A DNA stretch of 64,000 nucleotides from Sulfurovum sp. UBA4779 (GCA_002403155.1 DHHF01000008.1:186001-250000); one strand, 5' to 3'; positions 1 through 8,880 are shown, counted from the stretch's first letter. Numbers and translations are program-made. The notes: a model not told the origin generated them from the sequence alone.

Positions 1-1203
1 TGGTTTGATAATTATCTGGGAGCATTGGCACTGGTGCGTGTGTTTGACGGAAGTATCAAAAAAGGACAGATGGTTAAGGTGATGGGGACAAAAGATGAGC
101 ATCAGGTGCTCAATCTGATGTACCCCAATCCTATCGCGCCCATCAAAACAAACGAGATTCGAACCGGCGAGATCGGCATTGTCGTGATGGGGCTCAAAAC
201 GGTAGATGCGATCAGGGTGGGCGATACGATCACCGATGCGAAACATCCGACTGCAGAAATGATCGCAGGGTTCGAGCCGGCGAAACCTTTTGTGTTTGCC
301 GGGATCTACCCTATAGAAACTGACAAATTTGAAGATTTGAGGGATGCCTTAAACAAGCTTAAACTCAATGACTCTTCACTGAGTTTTGAGCCGGAAAGTT
401 CCATCGCGCTCGGAAGCGGATTTAGGACCGGGTTTTTAGGGATGCTGCATATGGAGGTTGTCAAAGAGCGTCTTGAGCGCGAATTTGACTTGGAGCTTAT
501 CGCGACTGCGCCGACCGTAGTCTATCGCGTCAAGCAAACCAACGGAACGGAACTTGAGATACAAAATCCAAGCGAACTGCCTGAGCCCCAAAAGATAGAC
601 ACGATCTATGAACCTTATGTCAAAGCGACCATTTTGACACCTCAAGAATATGTAGGGAACCTTATCAAGCTGCTCAATGAGCGCCGCGGGATTCAGATTA
701 AAATGGATTATCTGAGCGAAACGCGTATTTTGTTGGAATATGATATTCCGATGAATGAAATTGTCATGGATTTCTACGATAAACTAAAATCCATCACAAA
801 AGGCTATGCAAGTTTTGACTATGAGCCGATCGGGTTTAGGCCGGGCAATCTTGTAAAACTTGATATCCGGGTGGCGGGAGATATCGTAGATTCTCTTTCG
901 ATCATTGTTCCTGCAGAAAAGGCACGCGCAAAAGGGCTTGCTTTTGTTTCGCAGCTTAAAGAACTGATCCCGAGACAGCTTTTTGAAGTGGCGATCCAGG
1001 CAAGTGTCGGCAATACCATCATTGCGCGGAGCAATGTCAAGTCAATGGGCAAAAACGTGACGGCAAAATGTTACGGCGGAGATATCACGCGAAAACGAAA
1101 ACTTTTGGAAAAACAAAAGGAAGGCAAAAAGCGCATGAAAGCCATCGGCAAAGTTGAAGTTCCCCAAGAGGCATTTATGGCTGTACTGAAGCTTGAAAGT
1201 TAA
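1..1203 (+). CDS. lepA: Elongation factor 4 (LepA), C-terminal part; start lies before the window
   Basis: The frame is open from base 1 and codes for about 400 residues, so the GTP-binding domain and the beginning of domain II are missing at the window edge; full LepA is about 600 residues. What is present are the EF4-specific parts: domain II, the EF-G-like domains III and V, and the basic C-terminal domain with the run [20 protein letters not shown] and ending in [14 protein letters not shown]. LepA is a ribosome-bound translational GTPase that back-translocates or remodels stalled ribosomes. The next gene follows after 12 bases, so the two may be co-transcribed. Confidence 0.97.
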   Translation, partial: WFDNYLGALALVRVFDGSIKKGQMVKVMGTKDEHQVLNLMYPNPIAPIKTNEIRTGEIGIVVMGLKTVDAIRVGDTITDAKHPTAEMIAGFEPAKPFVFAGIYPIETDKFEDLRDALNKLKLNDSSLSFEPESSIALGSGFRTGFLGMLHMEVVKERLEREFDLELIATAPTVVYRVKQTNGTELEIQNPSELPEPQKIDTIYEPYVKATILTPQEYVGNLIKLLNERRGIQIKMDYLSETRILLEYDIPMNEIVMDFYDKLKSITKGYASFDYEPIGFRPGNLVKLDIRVAGDIVDSLSIIVPAEKARAKGLAFVSQLKELIPRQLFEVAIQASVGNTIIARSNVKSMGKNVTAKCYGGDITRKRKLLEKQKEGKKRMKAIGKVEVPQEAFMAVLKLES

Positions 1204-1215
1204 GCGGGACGCACA

Positions 1216-1662
1216 ATGGGTTGGGCACTGCATTTGCATCTGATTGCCGCTATTTCGTGGATCGGCGGTTCTATTTTTATGTTTGTGCTGGGCATCTCTT
1301 TAAGAGACAAACAAAAACAAAAAGAGGTTTACCCTCATCTTGGGCCTATCTTCGGGTATTTTGAGTTGGTTGCTTTAATTTTGCTGCTCGCAACGGGTGT
1401 CTATATGATAATCGATAACGGATTGATCTACCAACTCTCAAGTGATGCGGACTCTGAAGTGCTCAGCTCTTTACGCAAAAAACTTTGGCTGGTAGGTGCG
1501 CTTTTGATCCTGACTGTCATCCATTTTGCGATTGCACTCAAAACGAATACCAAAGAGAGAACACCTTTGCAAAACCTTTTTTCTAGAGGTTCTTCGATGT
1601 TGATATTTTTGCTGAACCTTTGGGTGCTGCATTATGCCATGGTGATACGAGACATTCTGTAG
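1216..1662 (+). CDS. Small four-helix inner-membrane protein, CopD-like
   Basis: A 148-residue protein with four hydrophobic segments at about 4-24, 47-67, 90-110 and 127-146. Histidines sit at or near the membrane helices (HLHL near residue 6, IHF near 105, LHY near 139), a pattern seen in the CopD/DUF2269 type of membrane protein that may bind copper or haem. The gene begins 12 bases after lepA. No partner copper gene is near, so a metal role is inference. The start ATG at 1216 fits the short gap to lepA although no strong ribosome site is visible. Confidence 0.6.
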   Translation: MGWALHLHLIAAISWIGGSIFMFVLGISLRDKQKQKEVYPHLGPIFGYFELVALILLLATGVYMIIDNGLIYQLSSDADSEVLSSLRKKLWLVGALLILTVIHFAIALKTNTKERTPLQNLFSRGSSMLIFLLNLWVLHYAMVIRDIL

Positions 1663-1765
1663 GCGGTCACTACAAGGACCGGATTTTATGCGAGGAGATC
1701 GGATTGATGAAAAGTCGCATCAATGATAAGAACCAAGCCGATGATTGGCATATCTTTTAACTGCC

Positions 1766-2341
1766 ATGCGATGTTTTTCCTGTTCAAAACTTAGTGTTCC
1801 GATTCTCTGCAAAAGCTGCCGAGAGAAGCTTTTTATTCCTACGGTTACCAAAAGGACGGTAGGTACGCTGGAAGTGGTTAGCTTTTTTAAATATTCTGCC
1901 CTCGAGCCTCTCCTTCATACCAAGCATAAGCCCGAAGGCTATCGCATCTATAAGGCATTGGCAAAGATGACGATGAAGCCTTTTATGGAAAAATTTCTGC
2001 AAATTGACGATCAAACCATCTATATCGTCGGAATCGATGAGCGGGTCAAGAACGGCTATGCGCATGTGGCGCTGCTGACCCATGCCATGAAACATAAAAA
2101 TGCCATACCGCTGCATGGCGCTCTGAGGGCCAAAAACAAAGTAAGCTATTCTGGAAAACCCCTTCAGTATCGTTTGGAGAACCCTAGAGATTTTGTCTAT
2201 AGCGGCAAACCGAATATCGATGCAGTGCTTGTGGATGATATTATTACAACAGGCATTACGCTTCAAGAGGCACAAAAGGTATTGCTGGGACACGGGGTGA
2301 ATGTGCTTTTTGCTTTGACTTTGGCAGATGCGCAGGAGTAG
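1766..2341 (+). CDS. comF: ComF-family phosphoribosyltransferase-like protein
   Basis: A 191-residue protein beginning with a four-cysteine zinc-finger pair (C3, C6, C15, C18) and ending with a type I phosphoribosyltransferase PRPP loop, VLVDDIITTG at about residues 155-164. This is the ComF architecture; in naturally competent bacteria ComF helps bring single-stranded DNA into the cell. I chose ATG 1766 rather than TTG 1745 because the cysteine motif starts directly after it. The catalytic role as a true transferase is unproven in the family. No other competence gene is nearby. Confidence 0.85.
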   Translation: MRCFSCSKLSVPILCKSCREKLFIPTVTKRTVGTLEVVSFFKYSALEPLLHTKHKPEGYRIYKALAKMTMKPFMEKFLQIDDQTIYIVGIDERVKNGYAHVALLTHAMKHKNAIPLHGALRAKNKVSYSGKPLQYRLENPRDFVYSGKPNIDAVLVDDIITTGITLQEAQKVLLGHGVNVLFALTLADAQE

Positions 2342-2379
2342 TTGTTTTATAAAGCAGTTTTTTTGAAGTCAATGATACA

Positions 2380-4326
2380 TCATCTGCATGAAATACAGCA
2401 AATTTGATTGCTGCTGTCATTATTTCCGCTGTACTTTTTCCAATCTATCGGTTTTAGAGCCGCAAGGCGTTTTTGATACTCTTCTTTGCTGATCTCCTCG
2501 TAGGGCATTTGTGCATAGCAGCCTATTTTGTTATAAGGCATCATGGAAACTGATTTGATGAGCGGCAGGAACTGTGCAAGCATGGCCTCGATTTGGCCTC
2601 CTTCTTTTTGCGCATCAAAAAAAACGGTGCAGCTGACCATGTTGTCACTCCATTCGCGCTGAAGCATCGCCAAGAAAGCAAATTGTTCCCATGCCGATAC
2701 TTCCGATACCTTACGGGTCGTGCCCTGATCGATAGGGAATTCAAAGACCGTTGTATTGGTACTGTAGCGGTCCGGCTCATGGGGGATGCCGGCTGATTTG
2801 AGCAGCTTGCAAATGGGGGCGTCATTTGCTACCCGCATACGGCGGATGGCGTAGCGGAAGTTTGGGAAGTGCATCCCGGAACTGACTCCGACAAGCTGGC
2901 TGATGGTGCCTGATGGTTTTACGGTGGTTACCCGGATGGAAGGCGAAACGTTGGCTTGGGCAGCCAATTTGTGATTCAGGGAAGATACGATCCGGTAGCC
3001 TTTTTGCAATCTTTGGGCCAATTCCGCCGTTCCCAGCATATCGAGCATCTCCGCGATCCCCGAAAGGCTTACGCCGATGCGGCGGTTTCGCAAGATAATT
3101 TCATTGGTTTCGCTCCGGTGTGTCGGAAGCAGCGCTACGGTGGAGGCGTAGAAGGTGGCAAATTCCAGCGCTTTGTAAAATACCGCTTCATCTTTGCAAC
3201 GGGCATGAAAGACTTCGGCAAGGTTGCACAGCTCGAAACTTTCCAGCGCAATCTCAGAGCAGGGATTTGCCAGATAGGCTTTGTCTTTTGCCTTTTCGCC
3301 GTATCTGGCATATTTTTGCACATTGATCAGGTTCATGATGCCCGGTTCGCCGTTGTCTTTGATATGTTTGGCAATGCGGGGCAGTTTTTGGAAGTCTTCG
3401 TCTTTTTCAAGCACGACGGTGTTGTTGGATACCCACCCTATGGCAGTGCGTTCCGGGTTTTTGGCATAGTCTTTGAGTTCCAGAAAAGTTTGATCATCGA
3501 TCGACCCCAAAGCGATCTGCGCGCTTCGTCTGACATTGCCTGCCACGACACAGACACCGATAGCATTCATGACGTCCGCAATGCACCGCGTTGCATTACA
3601 CCGGCCTTTCACATAGGCATCAAGGTAGCTTTCGATACGCTTATGCAGCTGTTGCAACGGTGCAGGCCCTGACGCCGTACCGCCGAATCCCCTGATGGGC
3701 GAGCCTTCGGGGCGGATCGCACAATAGTCAAAAACATGCCATGCCCCGTTTTTGGTATAGCTTTCTATCAGCAGTCTGACCGAAGCGACCCATCCCTCAC
3801 GGCTATCGGGAATGATAAATACATGAGGACGGCTTTTGTCAGGCATAGAGACGTTTTCGCCTTTCCAGGCGGTATTGAACCCCACACCCACGCCGCACAT
3901 CAGCATATCCATCGTCCAGTCTGCCGCCGCCGCCAGATCGGCGGTGTCAACCGCACCGCAGTTGTTCAGCGCCGCGCTTCCGCGCTCGTAAATATACTCC
4001 GTTCCCATGATCCAAAGTCCCCGCCCGGGAGGCAGCCACTGCATTTTGAACATGGCATCTGCCAGCGCATGGGCATACGTCTGCCATTGCTGCTCATCCC
4101 ATGCAAGGTCATTCCTGATGTAATGGCTTTTGCGTATGGAGATCACGCCGTTGATCACACGTATCACGGTATCGGCCCAGTGTTCCTGGGAGCCGTCGGG
4201 TTTGATGCGGCTATAGGTGCGGTAGTAGACCGCTTCGCCAAAGCCCCCAAAGCCAAAATGTGTCTGCTTTTTGCGAAGCTCTTGGCAATAGGTTTCATCC
4301 AGGTAAAAGCGCTCTTTGACGATCAT
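2380..4326 (-). CDS. nrdJ: Adenosylcobalamin-dependent (class II) ribonucleoside-triphosphate reductase
   Basis: A 648-residue protein with the hallmarks of monomeric vitamin-B12-dependent RTPR: first redox cysteine in LNNC (C123), radical-site cysteine in NPCSE (N354, C356, E358), partner cysteine C367 in ELCNL, and a C-terminal shuttle cluster C643/C644/C647. The enzyme reduces NTPs to dNTPs with or without oxygen, using adenosylcobalamin. It is shorter than the Lactobacillus enzyme (739 residues). It stands alone and faces comF; the next genes on the strand are not DNA-metabolism genes. Campylobacterota usually rely on class Ia NrdAB, so this may be an added or acquired enzyme. Confidence 0.93.
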   Translation of the reverse strand: MIVKERFYLDETYCQELRKKQTHFGFGGFGEAVYYRTYSRIKPDGSQEHWADTVIRVINGVISIRKSHYIRNDLAWDEQQWQTYAHALADAMFKMQWLPPGRGLWIMGTEYIYERGSAALNNCGAVDTADLAAAADWTMDMLMCGVGVGFNTAWKGENVSMPDKSRPHVFIIPDSREGWVASVRLLIESYTKNGAWHVFDYCAIRPEGSPIRGFGGTASGPAPLQQLHKRIESYLDAYVKGRCNATRCIADVMNAIGVCVVAGNVRRSAQIALGSIDDQTFLELKDYAKNPERTAIGWVSNNTVVLEKDEDFQKLPRIAKHIKDNGEPGIMNLINVQKYARYGEKAKDKAYLANPCSEIALESFELCNLAEVFHARCKDEAVFYKALEFATFYASTVALLPTHRSETNEIILRNRRIGVSLSGIAEMLDMLGTAELAQRLQKGYRIVSSLNHKLAAQANVSPSIRVTTVKPSGTISQLVGVSSGMHFPNFRYAIRRMRVANDAPICKLLKSAGIPHEPDRYSTNTTVFEFPIDQGTTRKVSEVSAWEQFAFLAMLQREWSDNMVSCTVFFDAQKEGGQIEAMLAQFLPLIKSVSMMPYNKIGCYAQMPYEEISKEEYQKRLAALKPIDWKKYSGNNDSSNQICCISCR

Positions 4327-4416
4327 GTTTTATCCCTATTCTCCTGCCGTATCAAGCATTTGTGCTTACCTTCTTTGGAAACCGTCGCAATGAGAAATAA
4401 TTTACAAAATAGTATT

Positions 4417-4881
4417 CTATTTTTTCATCATGTGCATGATGGTTGATACACCTTTCTCTACGCCGATATCTTCATCTTTTAGACCCTGTGTTACTACAAA
4501 TACATTTTTATGACTTATCAAAGGATTCTGTACTTTAATCCAAGATTTTGCATTCTGTAGATCTATAGCTCCTCCAAAAATGAAATATGCTGTTTTGATT
4601 TCAGTTCCTGATGGCAATTTCATGGATTCTGGACCGGAAGGCATATGGTATTCATAACCGATTTTCTTATAAAATGCACATATGTTTTCAAAAGTATCTT
4701 TAGTCGTATAGATTGATATGTTCCACATGTCGGCGCCTGGAGCACCTGCTGACATTTCATATGCTTCCTTTGTCAATTTCTCTGACAATTCCGCACCGGG
4801 GTAGATTTCGAAATCACCGGCAAAAAGAATACTTGTAAACATTATGATACTGCTTATAATCACCACTCTCATATTTTTCAT
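4417..4881 (-). CDS. Secreted protein of unknown function
   Basis: A 154-residue protein with an N-terminal signal peptide (residues 1-21, ending SILFA-GDF) followed by a small mixed domain containing IYPGAEL and FYKKIGYEY. Proteins with this YPGA...FYK pattern occur as short periplasmic proteins but I do not know a function. A ribosome site AAAGGATC lies just before the ATG. An extended -10 promoter lies about 60 bases upstream within a repeated block (see 4931-4960). Probably monocistronic, since a hairpin separates it from the upstream EAL gene. Confidence 0.6.
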   Translation of the reverse strand: MKNMRVVIISSIIMFTSILFAGDFEIYPGAELSEKLTKEAYEMSAGAPGADMWNISIYTTKDTFENICAFYKKIGYEYHMPSGPESMKLPSGTEIKTAYFIFGGAIDLQNAKSWIKVQNPLISHKNVFVVTQGLKDEDIGVEKGVSTIMHMMKK

Positions 4882-4930
4882 ATTCTGATCCTTTTATGTT
4901 TAGGGTGTATTAAATCTTATTTATTTGATT

Positions 4931-4960
4931 ATTATAACATAGCTGTATCTCAAATAAATG
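4931..4960 (-). promoter_or_regulatory. Extended -10 promoter block, copy 1
   Basis: On the minus strand this block reads ATG T TATAAT, an extended -10 element (TGnTATAAT), and lies just upstream of the secreted-protein gene that starts at 4881. The 30 bases match 6747-6776 at 27 positions; that second copy lies upstream of the EAL gene. The -35 region is poor, as is usual with extended -10 sites. Confidence 0.55.
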
Positions 4961-4997
4961 TTTTTTCATTTCCGTACAAATCACGGGAATGAAAAAA
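4961..4997 (-). terminator. Strong hairpin directly after the EAL gene
   Basis: Arms 4961-4975 and 4983-4997 pair over 15 bases with one T/G mismatch around a 7-base loop. The stem begins two bases after the stop codon of the EAL gene and is flanked by T on the left and A on the right, so both strands carry the T-run in the stem itself rather than as a separate tail. It most likely ends transcription of the EAL gene. Confidence 0.5.
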
Positions 4998-4999
4998 TG

Positions 5000-6697
5000 C
5001 TATTGTATACGTTGGCTTGTACCTCTTGCTCCGTTTAAAAGCTGCCCGTTGCATTGCCTGTATAGATTTTCAAATTCGCCGGCTGTGACCGGCGGGCTCG
5101 CATAATATCCTTGTACAATGTCGCAATCAGTGTTCTTGAGATAATCGTACGCCGCCTTGGTTTCGACCCCTTCTGCTACGACCTCCTTGCCCAGATCATG
5201 GGCCATATTGATGGTTGTTTGAACAATATGCTTTGATTTGGTGTCGGCGGGCAGATTGAGAATGAAGGCCTGATCGATTTTGATGAAGGAAATAGGCAGT
5301 TTGGCTAGGTATTGCAGCGATGAATAGCCTGTGCCAAAATCATCGATGGATAGAATGATGCCGGCATCGGATAGAGTAAACAGTTTTTCTATATTGCGCT
5401 CAATCTCTTCCATCAACAAGGTTTCGGTAATTTCCAGCTCCAGATATTTTCCGTTTACGCCGTGGTGATCCAATAACTGTAGAACTGTATCGGTGAAATC
5501 ATGATACTTAAAATTGTTCACAGAAATGTTCACCGATACACACATGCCCGATATCCCATTTTTCTCCCATTTTGCCTGTTGTCTGAGCGCCTGATCGATG
5601 GCAAAATAGGTAAGCTGGTCGACAAGAGTGCTGTCTTCAGTGCGCGGAATAAACCTATCGGGAGGTATATTCCCGAGAGTAGGATGATGCCATCGCATAA
5701 GTGCCTCGACACCGCAAATATGCCCTGTTTGTGTTATCACCTTTGGCTGGTAATGCATGGTTAGCTCTCCGGCCTCGATCGCGTGTTTCAGTTCGCCCAG
5801 CAATTGAATATTTTCTCTGACCCAGCCATTGTTCTCCCGTCCGATGAAGATAATTTTATGTTGTTTTTTTTGGATCGCTTCTGATACGGTATTGGATATT
5901 TTTTCGATATATGTTCCCGGTTCATCGATAACCCTTTTCAATGCAACGCATCCAAAGTACATATCGCAATGAAGATGCAGATCGTCAAAGGCAAAGGGTT
6001 TTTTAAGAATTTTCTCCAGATTTTGTGTCAGCCGCTTCATGTCGATCTTGTTTGTTTTTGGTTGAATGATCCCAAGAGAATTATAATGTATACGGCATAT
6101 GAGTAGATTATCCGGCAATTCATTGCGGATGATACCGACTAACGCGGAAAGTATCTGATCAATAGCGTTTGATCCAAAATTCATTCTAATTTCGACTGCG
6201 TTTGCTATGCCTAAACCTATCAAATAATGTGATTCATCACTATCCTCCGGAAGATCTGGCAGTGTCTGGATAATTTTTTCCATCAGAAGGCTGTTGGGCA
6301 GTCCCGTAGGCTTATCGTGGTGGGCGAGCCATTTGATTTTTTTGATATAAAAAACAGTCGTGTCGCTGGCAAAGCCTACAATGAAGCCAATAAGAGAAAA
6401 AAAAGCAGTCCTGTATACCCAGTTAACGGTATTTTGCATTTCACCGGTTATGGTGTCCATGGGCATGAGCGGACCGAGCACTAGGCCACCGAGTATTCCG
6501 ATCAGTATCCCCCCTCTTGCGCCAAAAAATATAGCACTTAGAACGATCGGTACATACATTGTATGAGAAAATACATATTTGATTTCGCCTCTTTCATAAA
6601 CAAACCAATAGACTATTGCAACCATTAGAAGAATGACCCCGGCAGCAGAGTATTGTTTTTTTTTGCGCCATTCATCCAGATCAAATGTCTCTATCAT
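5000..6697 (-). CDS. Membrane-bound c-di-GMP phosphodiesterase (degenerate GGDEF + EAL)
   Basis: A 565-residue protein with three or four membrane helices in the first 110 residues, a GGDEF-fold region (about 125-290) and an EAL domain (about 305-555). The EAL catalytic signatures are present: EALMRW near residue 333, the EIT/E motif, DDFGTGYSS and VVAEGVET. The GGDEF region keeps the fold (AHHDKPTGLPN) but has no GGDEF active-site loop; it reads YNSLGII instead. The protein should therefore break down c-di-GMP rather than make it. GAGGACAAAC precedes the ATG. It is preceded by the repeated promoter block at 6747. Confidence 0.88.
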   Translation of the reverse strand: MIETFDLDEWRKKKQYSAAGVILLMVAIVYWFVYERGEIKYVFSHTMYVPIVLSAIFFGARGGILIGILGGLVLGPLMPMDTITGEMQNTVNWVYRTAFFSLIGFIVGFASDTTVFYIKKIKWLAHHDKPTGLPNSLLMEKIIQTLPDLPEDSDESHYLIGLGIANAVEIRMNFGSNAIDQILSALVGIIRNELPDNLLICRIHYNSLGIIQPKTNKIDMKRLTQNLEKILKKPFAFDDLHLHCDMYFGCVALKRVIDEPGTYIEKISNTVSEAIQKKQHKIIFIGRENNGWVRENIQLLGELKHAIEAGELTMHYQPKVITQTGHICGVEALMRWHHPTLGNIPPDRFIPRTEDSTLVDQLTYFAIDQALRQQAKWEKNGISGMCVSVNISVNNFKYHDFTDTVLQLLDHHGVNGKYLELEITETLLMEEIERNIEKLFTLSDAGIILSIDDFGTGYSSLQYLAKLPISFIKIDQAFILNLPADTKSKHIVQTTINMAHDLGKEVVAEGVETKAAYDYLKNTDCDIVQGYYASPPVTAGEFENLYRQCNGQLLNGARGTSQRIQ

Positions 6698-6746
6698 GTT
6701 TGTCCTCTCCTCTTTTGCTTGAAAGTTAACTATTCGCTAAGCAAAT

Positions 6747-6776
6747 ATTATAACATAGCTATATCTAAAATGAATG
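6747..6776 (-). promoter_or_regulatory. Extended -10 promoter block, copy 2
   Basis: Same block as 4931-4960 (27 of 30 bases identical), again with TGnTATAAT on the minus strand, here about 50 bases upstream of the EAL gene. The two genes may therefore share transcriptional control. Confidence 0.55.
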
Positions 6777-6798
6777 ATTTTTTTTCATTCTCTTCCAA

Positions 6799-6822
6799 CG
6801 GTTTCCGTGGGAACAAGAAAAA
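6799..6822 (+). repeat. Dispersed palindromic repeat, copy 1
   Basis: A 24-base stretch (CGGTTT, C, CGTGGGAACAAGAAAAA) that reappears at 8745-8768 with one mismatch. It forms the right arm of an imperfect hairpin with TTCCAACGG on its left. The two copies lie just outside both ends of the exbB-exbD-tonB operon. Confidence 0.6.
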
Positions 6823-6871
6823 CGAGAAAAAAATTGATAGATTACTTTTATTTTCCATCCCTTGTTTAGAA

Positions 6872-7258
6872 TTATTCGTCTTTTATTGTAACCAATGCCA
6901 AATTGTGCAGTCCATTTTTTTGAAGAATATCTAAGACTAAAACAATCCTTTTATAGATCACCTCTTCATCAATTCTTACAATAATGGTTCTTGTTTTATC
7001 CGTTATTTTTTTGAGTGCATCTTCAAGCAGTTCAAGTGTCACTTCTTCGCCTCTGAATGCAATCTGTTCTTCTGAGAGTTCAATGGTAATCTGCTCTTCT
7101 TCGATATCCAGTTTCTGTGCATCGGAGGCAGGAAGATTTAAGATAAGCGCCAGTTCCTCTTTTTTAAATATCGATGTGACGATAAAAAATATAATCAGGA
7201 TAAACACTACATCAATAAGCGGTGTCATCTCCAGCGTTAACGGTTCTCGCCGTTTCAT
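6872..7258 (-). CDS. exbD: Biopolymer transport protein ExbD
   Basis: A 128-residue protein with one N-terminal membrane helix (about 14-33) carrying the essential aspartate D16 in LIDVVFI, and a small periplasmic domain. ExbD pairs with ExbB in a proton-driven motor that energises TonB. The start codon overlaps the exbB stop as ATGA, so the two are translationally coupled. The set exbB-exbD-tonB is complete here. No TonB-dependent receptor gene lies in the window, so the substrate is unknown. Confidence 0.93.
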   Translation of the reverse strand: MKRREPLTLEMTPLIDVVFILIIFFIVTSIFKKEELALILNLPASDAQKLDIEEEQITIELSEEQIAFRGEEVTLELLEDALKKITDKTRTIIVRIDEEVIYKRIVLVLDILQKNGLHNLALVTIKDE

Positions 7259-7761
7259 AATTGCTCCAGCACTTCTTTTTCGAGGTCGATCTCAATCTTA
7301 TCCAGAAGACTCATGAAGTAGTTATAACCGATATAATGAGGGATAGCTACAATTAGTCCGGCAACCGTTGTGATTAAGGCAATGGAGATGCCTGAAGAGA
7401 ATACTGCAGGGTCTCCAAGCCCCTGTTGGCTGATAGCATCAAATGCATTTAAGACACCGACCACCGTTCCAAGCAAGCCTAAAAGCGGCGCAATAGAGGC
7501 AATGGTCTTAACTGTATTCAGCCCAAATTCCATCGACTTGATCTGTGCATCAATCCCATTTTTCATAAATTCTTGCTTTGTGGGTAAATCATGTTCCCGT
7601 ATAAAGGAGAGGATTTCTTTAATGATCTTCTCTTTTTGCCATCTTGCTATAGCCAGGACGATAAATTTCCATACCATGATAGTAAAACCGATAATATTCA
7701 ATCCTATGAGAATATAAACGATAATGCCACCTCTATCTATATATTGCATCATATCTAACAA
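7255..7761 (-). CDS. exbB: Biopolymer transport protein ExbB (MotA/TolQ/ExbB family)
   Basis: A 168-residue short-form ExbB with three membrane helices (about 12-35, 85-108 and 125-150) and the family motif region IAPLLGLLGTVVGVLNAF. It forms the pentameric proton channel around ExbD. It sits 9 bases downstream of tonB and overlaps exbD by four bases. Short ExbB proteins of this size with linked ExbD and TonB are common in Campylobacterota. Confidence 0.93.
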   Translation of the reverse strand: MLDMMQYIDRGGIIVYILIGLNIIGFTIMVWKFIVLAIARWQKEKIIKEILSFIREHDLPTKQEFMKNGIDAQIKSMEFGLNTVKTIASIAPLLGLLGTVVGVLNAFDAISQQGLGDPAVFSSGISIALITTVAGLIVAIPHYIGYNYFMSLLDKIEIDLEKEVLEQL

Positions 7762-7770
7762 TTTAAACTC

Positions 7771-8463
7771 CTAATTCAAGATTTTATATCTTATCAATAC
7801 CGATAAAGAAATGGATTGTTTTCCAATCTCTTCAGGGATGGGAGGAAATGATCCGATCTCTTTGAGTACCCGGATTGCAGCACGATTTAAACGTTCGTAA
7901 GGGCACTTTTTTACCAGACGAATGTCTCTGATGGCACCATCTTTGCTTATCGTAAAGGTAACATGCACGGTACCCTCCTGCCTTAATTTTTTTGCGATAC
8001 TCGGATATCTTTTTTTCCGCTCTATCATGTTCCGTACTTTTGAAAAATAATGCTCTTTAAGCGCTCCTCCCCCTCCGGATCCTGATATCTGTCCGCCGGA
8101 TAGGCCTTCTGAAGCGCTTTTTATATTTTTGGATTTGATTCTTTTTTTCTTGATACTCTCTTTTTTTTTGATAGGCTTTGGAATTTCCGGGACCTCCTCC
8201 TCTGCCGTAAGTTTAGGTTCGGGGAGAGGAATTTCTTCAATGACAGGCTCGTCAATAGGGTCAGGAACAATTTCTTCCATTGCAGGCCCATCAACAGACT
8301 CGGATGCTTTGATGGAAACCTGTTGGAGATTTACAAGAAAAGAAACCTTTCCGCCAGACTGGGCTTCATATACCTGCTGATCAACCTTATACGAACTCAG
8401 TACATAAGTATGGAGCAGCACAACAATGACAAATGAAGAAAAGAAAACAGTTTTACTCTTCAT
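7771..8463 (-). CDS. tonB: Energy-transducing protein TonB
   Basis: A 230-residue protein: N-terminal membrane anchor (about 5-20), a Pro/Glu/Lys-rich spacer (about 60-110) that spans the periplasm, a glycine-rich link, and a C-terminal TonB domain (about 140-230) with YPSIAKKLRQEG and the usual beta-alpha-beta core. It carries energy from ExbBD to outer-membrane receptors. It is the first gene of the operon. GGAGGTAAG lies 12 bases before the ATG. No Fur box that I recognise lies upstream. Confidence 0.92.
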   Translation of the reverse strand: MKSKTVFFSSFVIVVLLHTYVLSSYKVDQQVYEAQSGGKVSFLVNLQQVSIKASESVDGPAMEEIVPDPIDEPVIEEIPLPEPKLTAEEEVPEIPKPIKKKESIKKKRIKSKNIKSASEGLSGGQISGSGGGGALKEHYFSKVRNMIERKKRYPSIAKKLRQEGTVHVTFTISKDGAIRDIRLVKKCPYERLNRAAIRVLKEIGSFPPIPEEIGKQSISLSVLIRYKILN

Positions 8464-8730
8464 GTATGTAGGCTTACCTCCGGCACTGATCTCATACTTG
8501 TTTTCACACCAAGCGTAAAAGGAAAAGCAAGACTTATAAATGAATAAACATCTATTGAGACCTCAACTTTCCTTGCCTTTACCTATCTGCAACATTATAG
8601 CCTCTTAAAGTTTGAATTCAAAGTCATCCCTATGGCTTCAACCAGCGGCATCTTTTCATTTTTCCTGTATAAATATTGTTATATCCTTTTATCAAAGAAA
8701 CATGGTTTTATCATAATCGTCTTAAATATA
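8464..8730. other. Intergenic stretch upstream of tonB, no gene seen
   Basis: About 270 bases between tonB and the hairpin at 8731. I see no open frame with a ribosome site on either strand. It must hold the tonB promoter. A CTTG-GTGTGAAAA-CAAG stem-loop lies in the leader but does not match a riboswitch I can name. Confidence 0.4.
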
Positions 8731-8768
8731 TTTTCTTGTTCCTCCGGTTTTCGTGGGAACAAGAAAAA
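8731..8768. repeat. Dispersed palindromic repeat, copy 2 (perfect 12-bp stem)
   Basis: Arms TTTTCTTGTTCC (8731-8742) and GGAACAAGAAAA (8756-8767) pair perfectly around a 13-base loop. Bases 8745-8768 repeat 6799-6822 with one mismatch. The hairpin ends nine bases before the broken sir2 copy begins. It may act as a bidirectional terminator, but there is no tail of T after it. Confidence 0.6.
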
Positions 8769-8776
8769 TCTTTTTG

Positions 8777-8880
8777 ATATGTTATAATCTCCCCATGAAC
8801 ATGACACAAAATCTACAAAAAACAAAAAAAATACTCCAAGAAGCCGATGCGCTCTTCATTACTGCCGGGGCAGGGATGGG
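8777..8880 (+). repeat. Direct repeat, copy 1: promoter and 5' end of sir2
   Basis: Aligns without gaps to 12614-12717; 97 of 104 bases are identical. The seven differences all lie in the promoter and the first 16 codons, and the last 50-odd bases are identical. The match stops sharply at both ends. Confidence 0.9.

Noticed and set aside
1707..1760. A 17-codon ORF with GGAG upstream, before comF
   Set aside because: Too short, and no support for conservation can be seen.
2956..4446. Long open frames on the plus strand opposite nrdJ (about 240 residues each)
   Set aside because: They are the complement of a strongly supported gene and have no domain features or ribosome sites.
8470..8540. 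Possible cobalamin riboswitch before tonB
   Set aside because: A GTGTGAAAA loop is suggestive, but the B12-box pattern near the 3' end is absent, so I do not call it.
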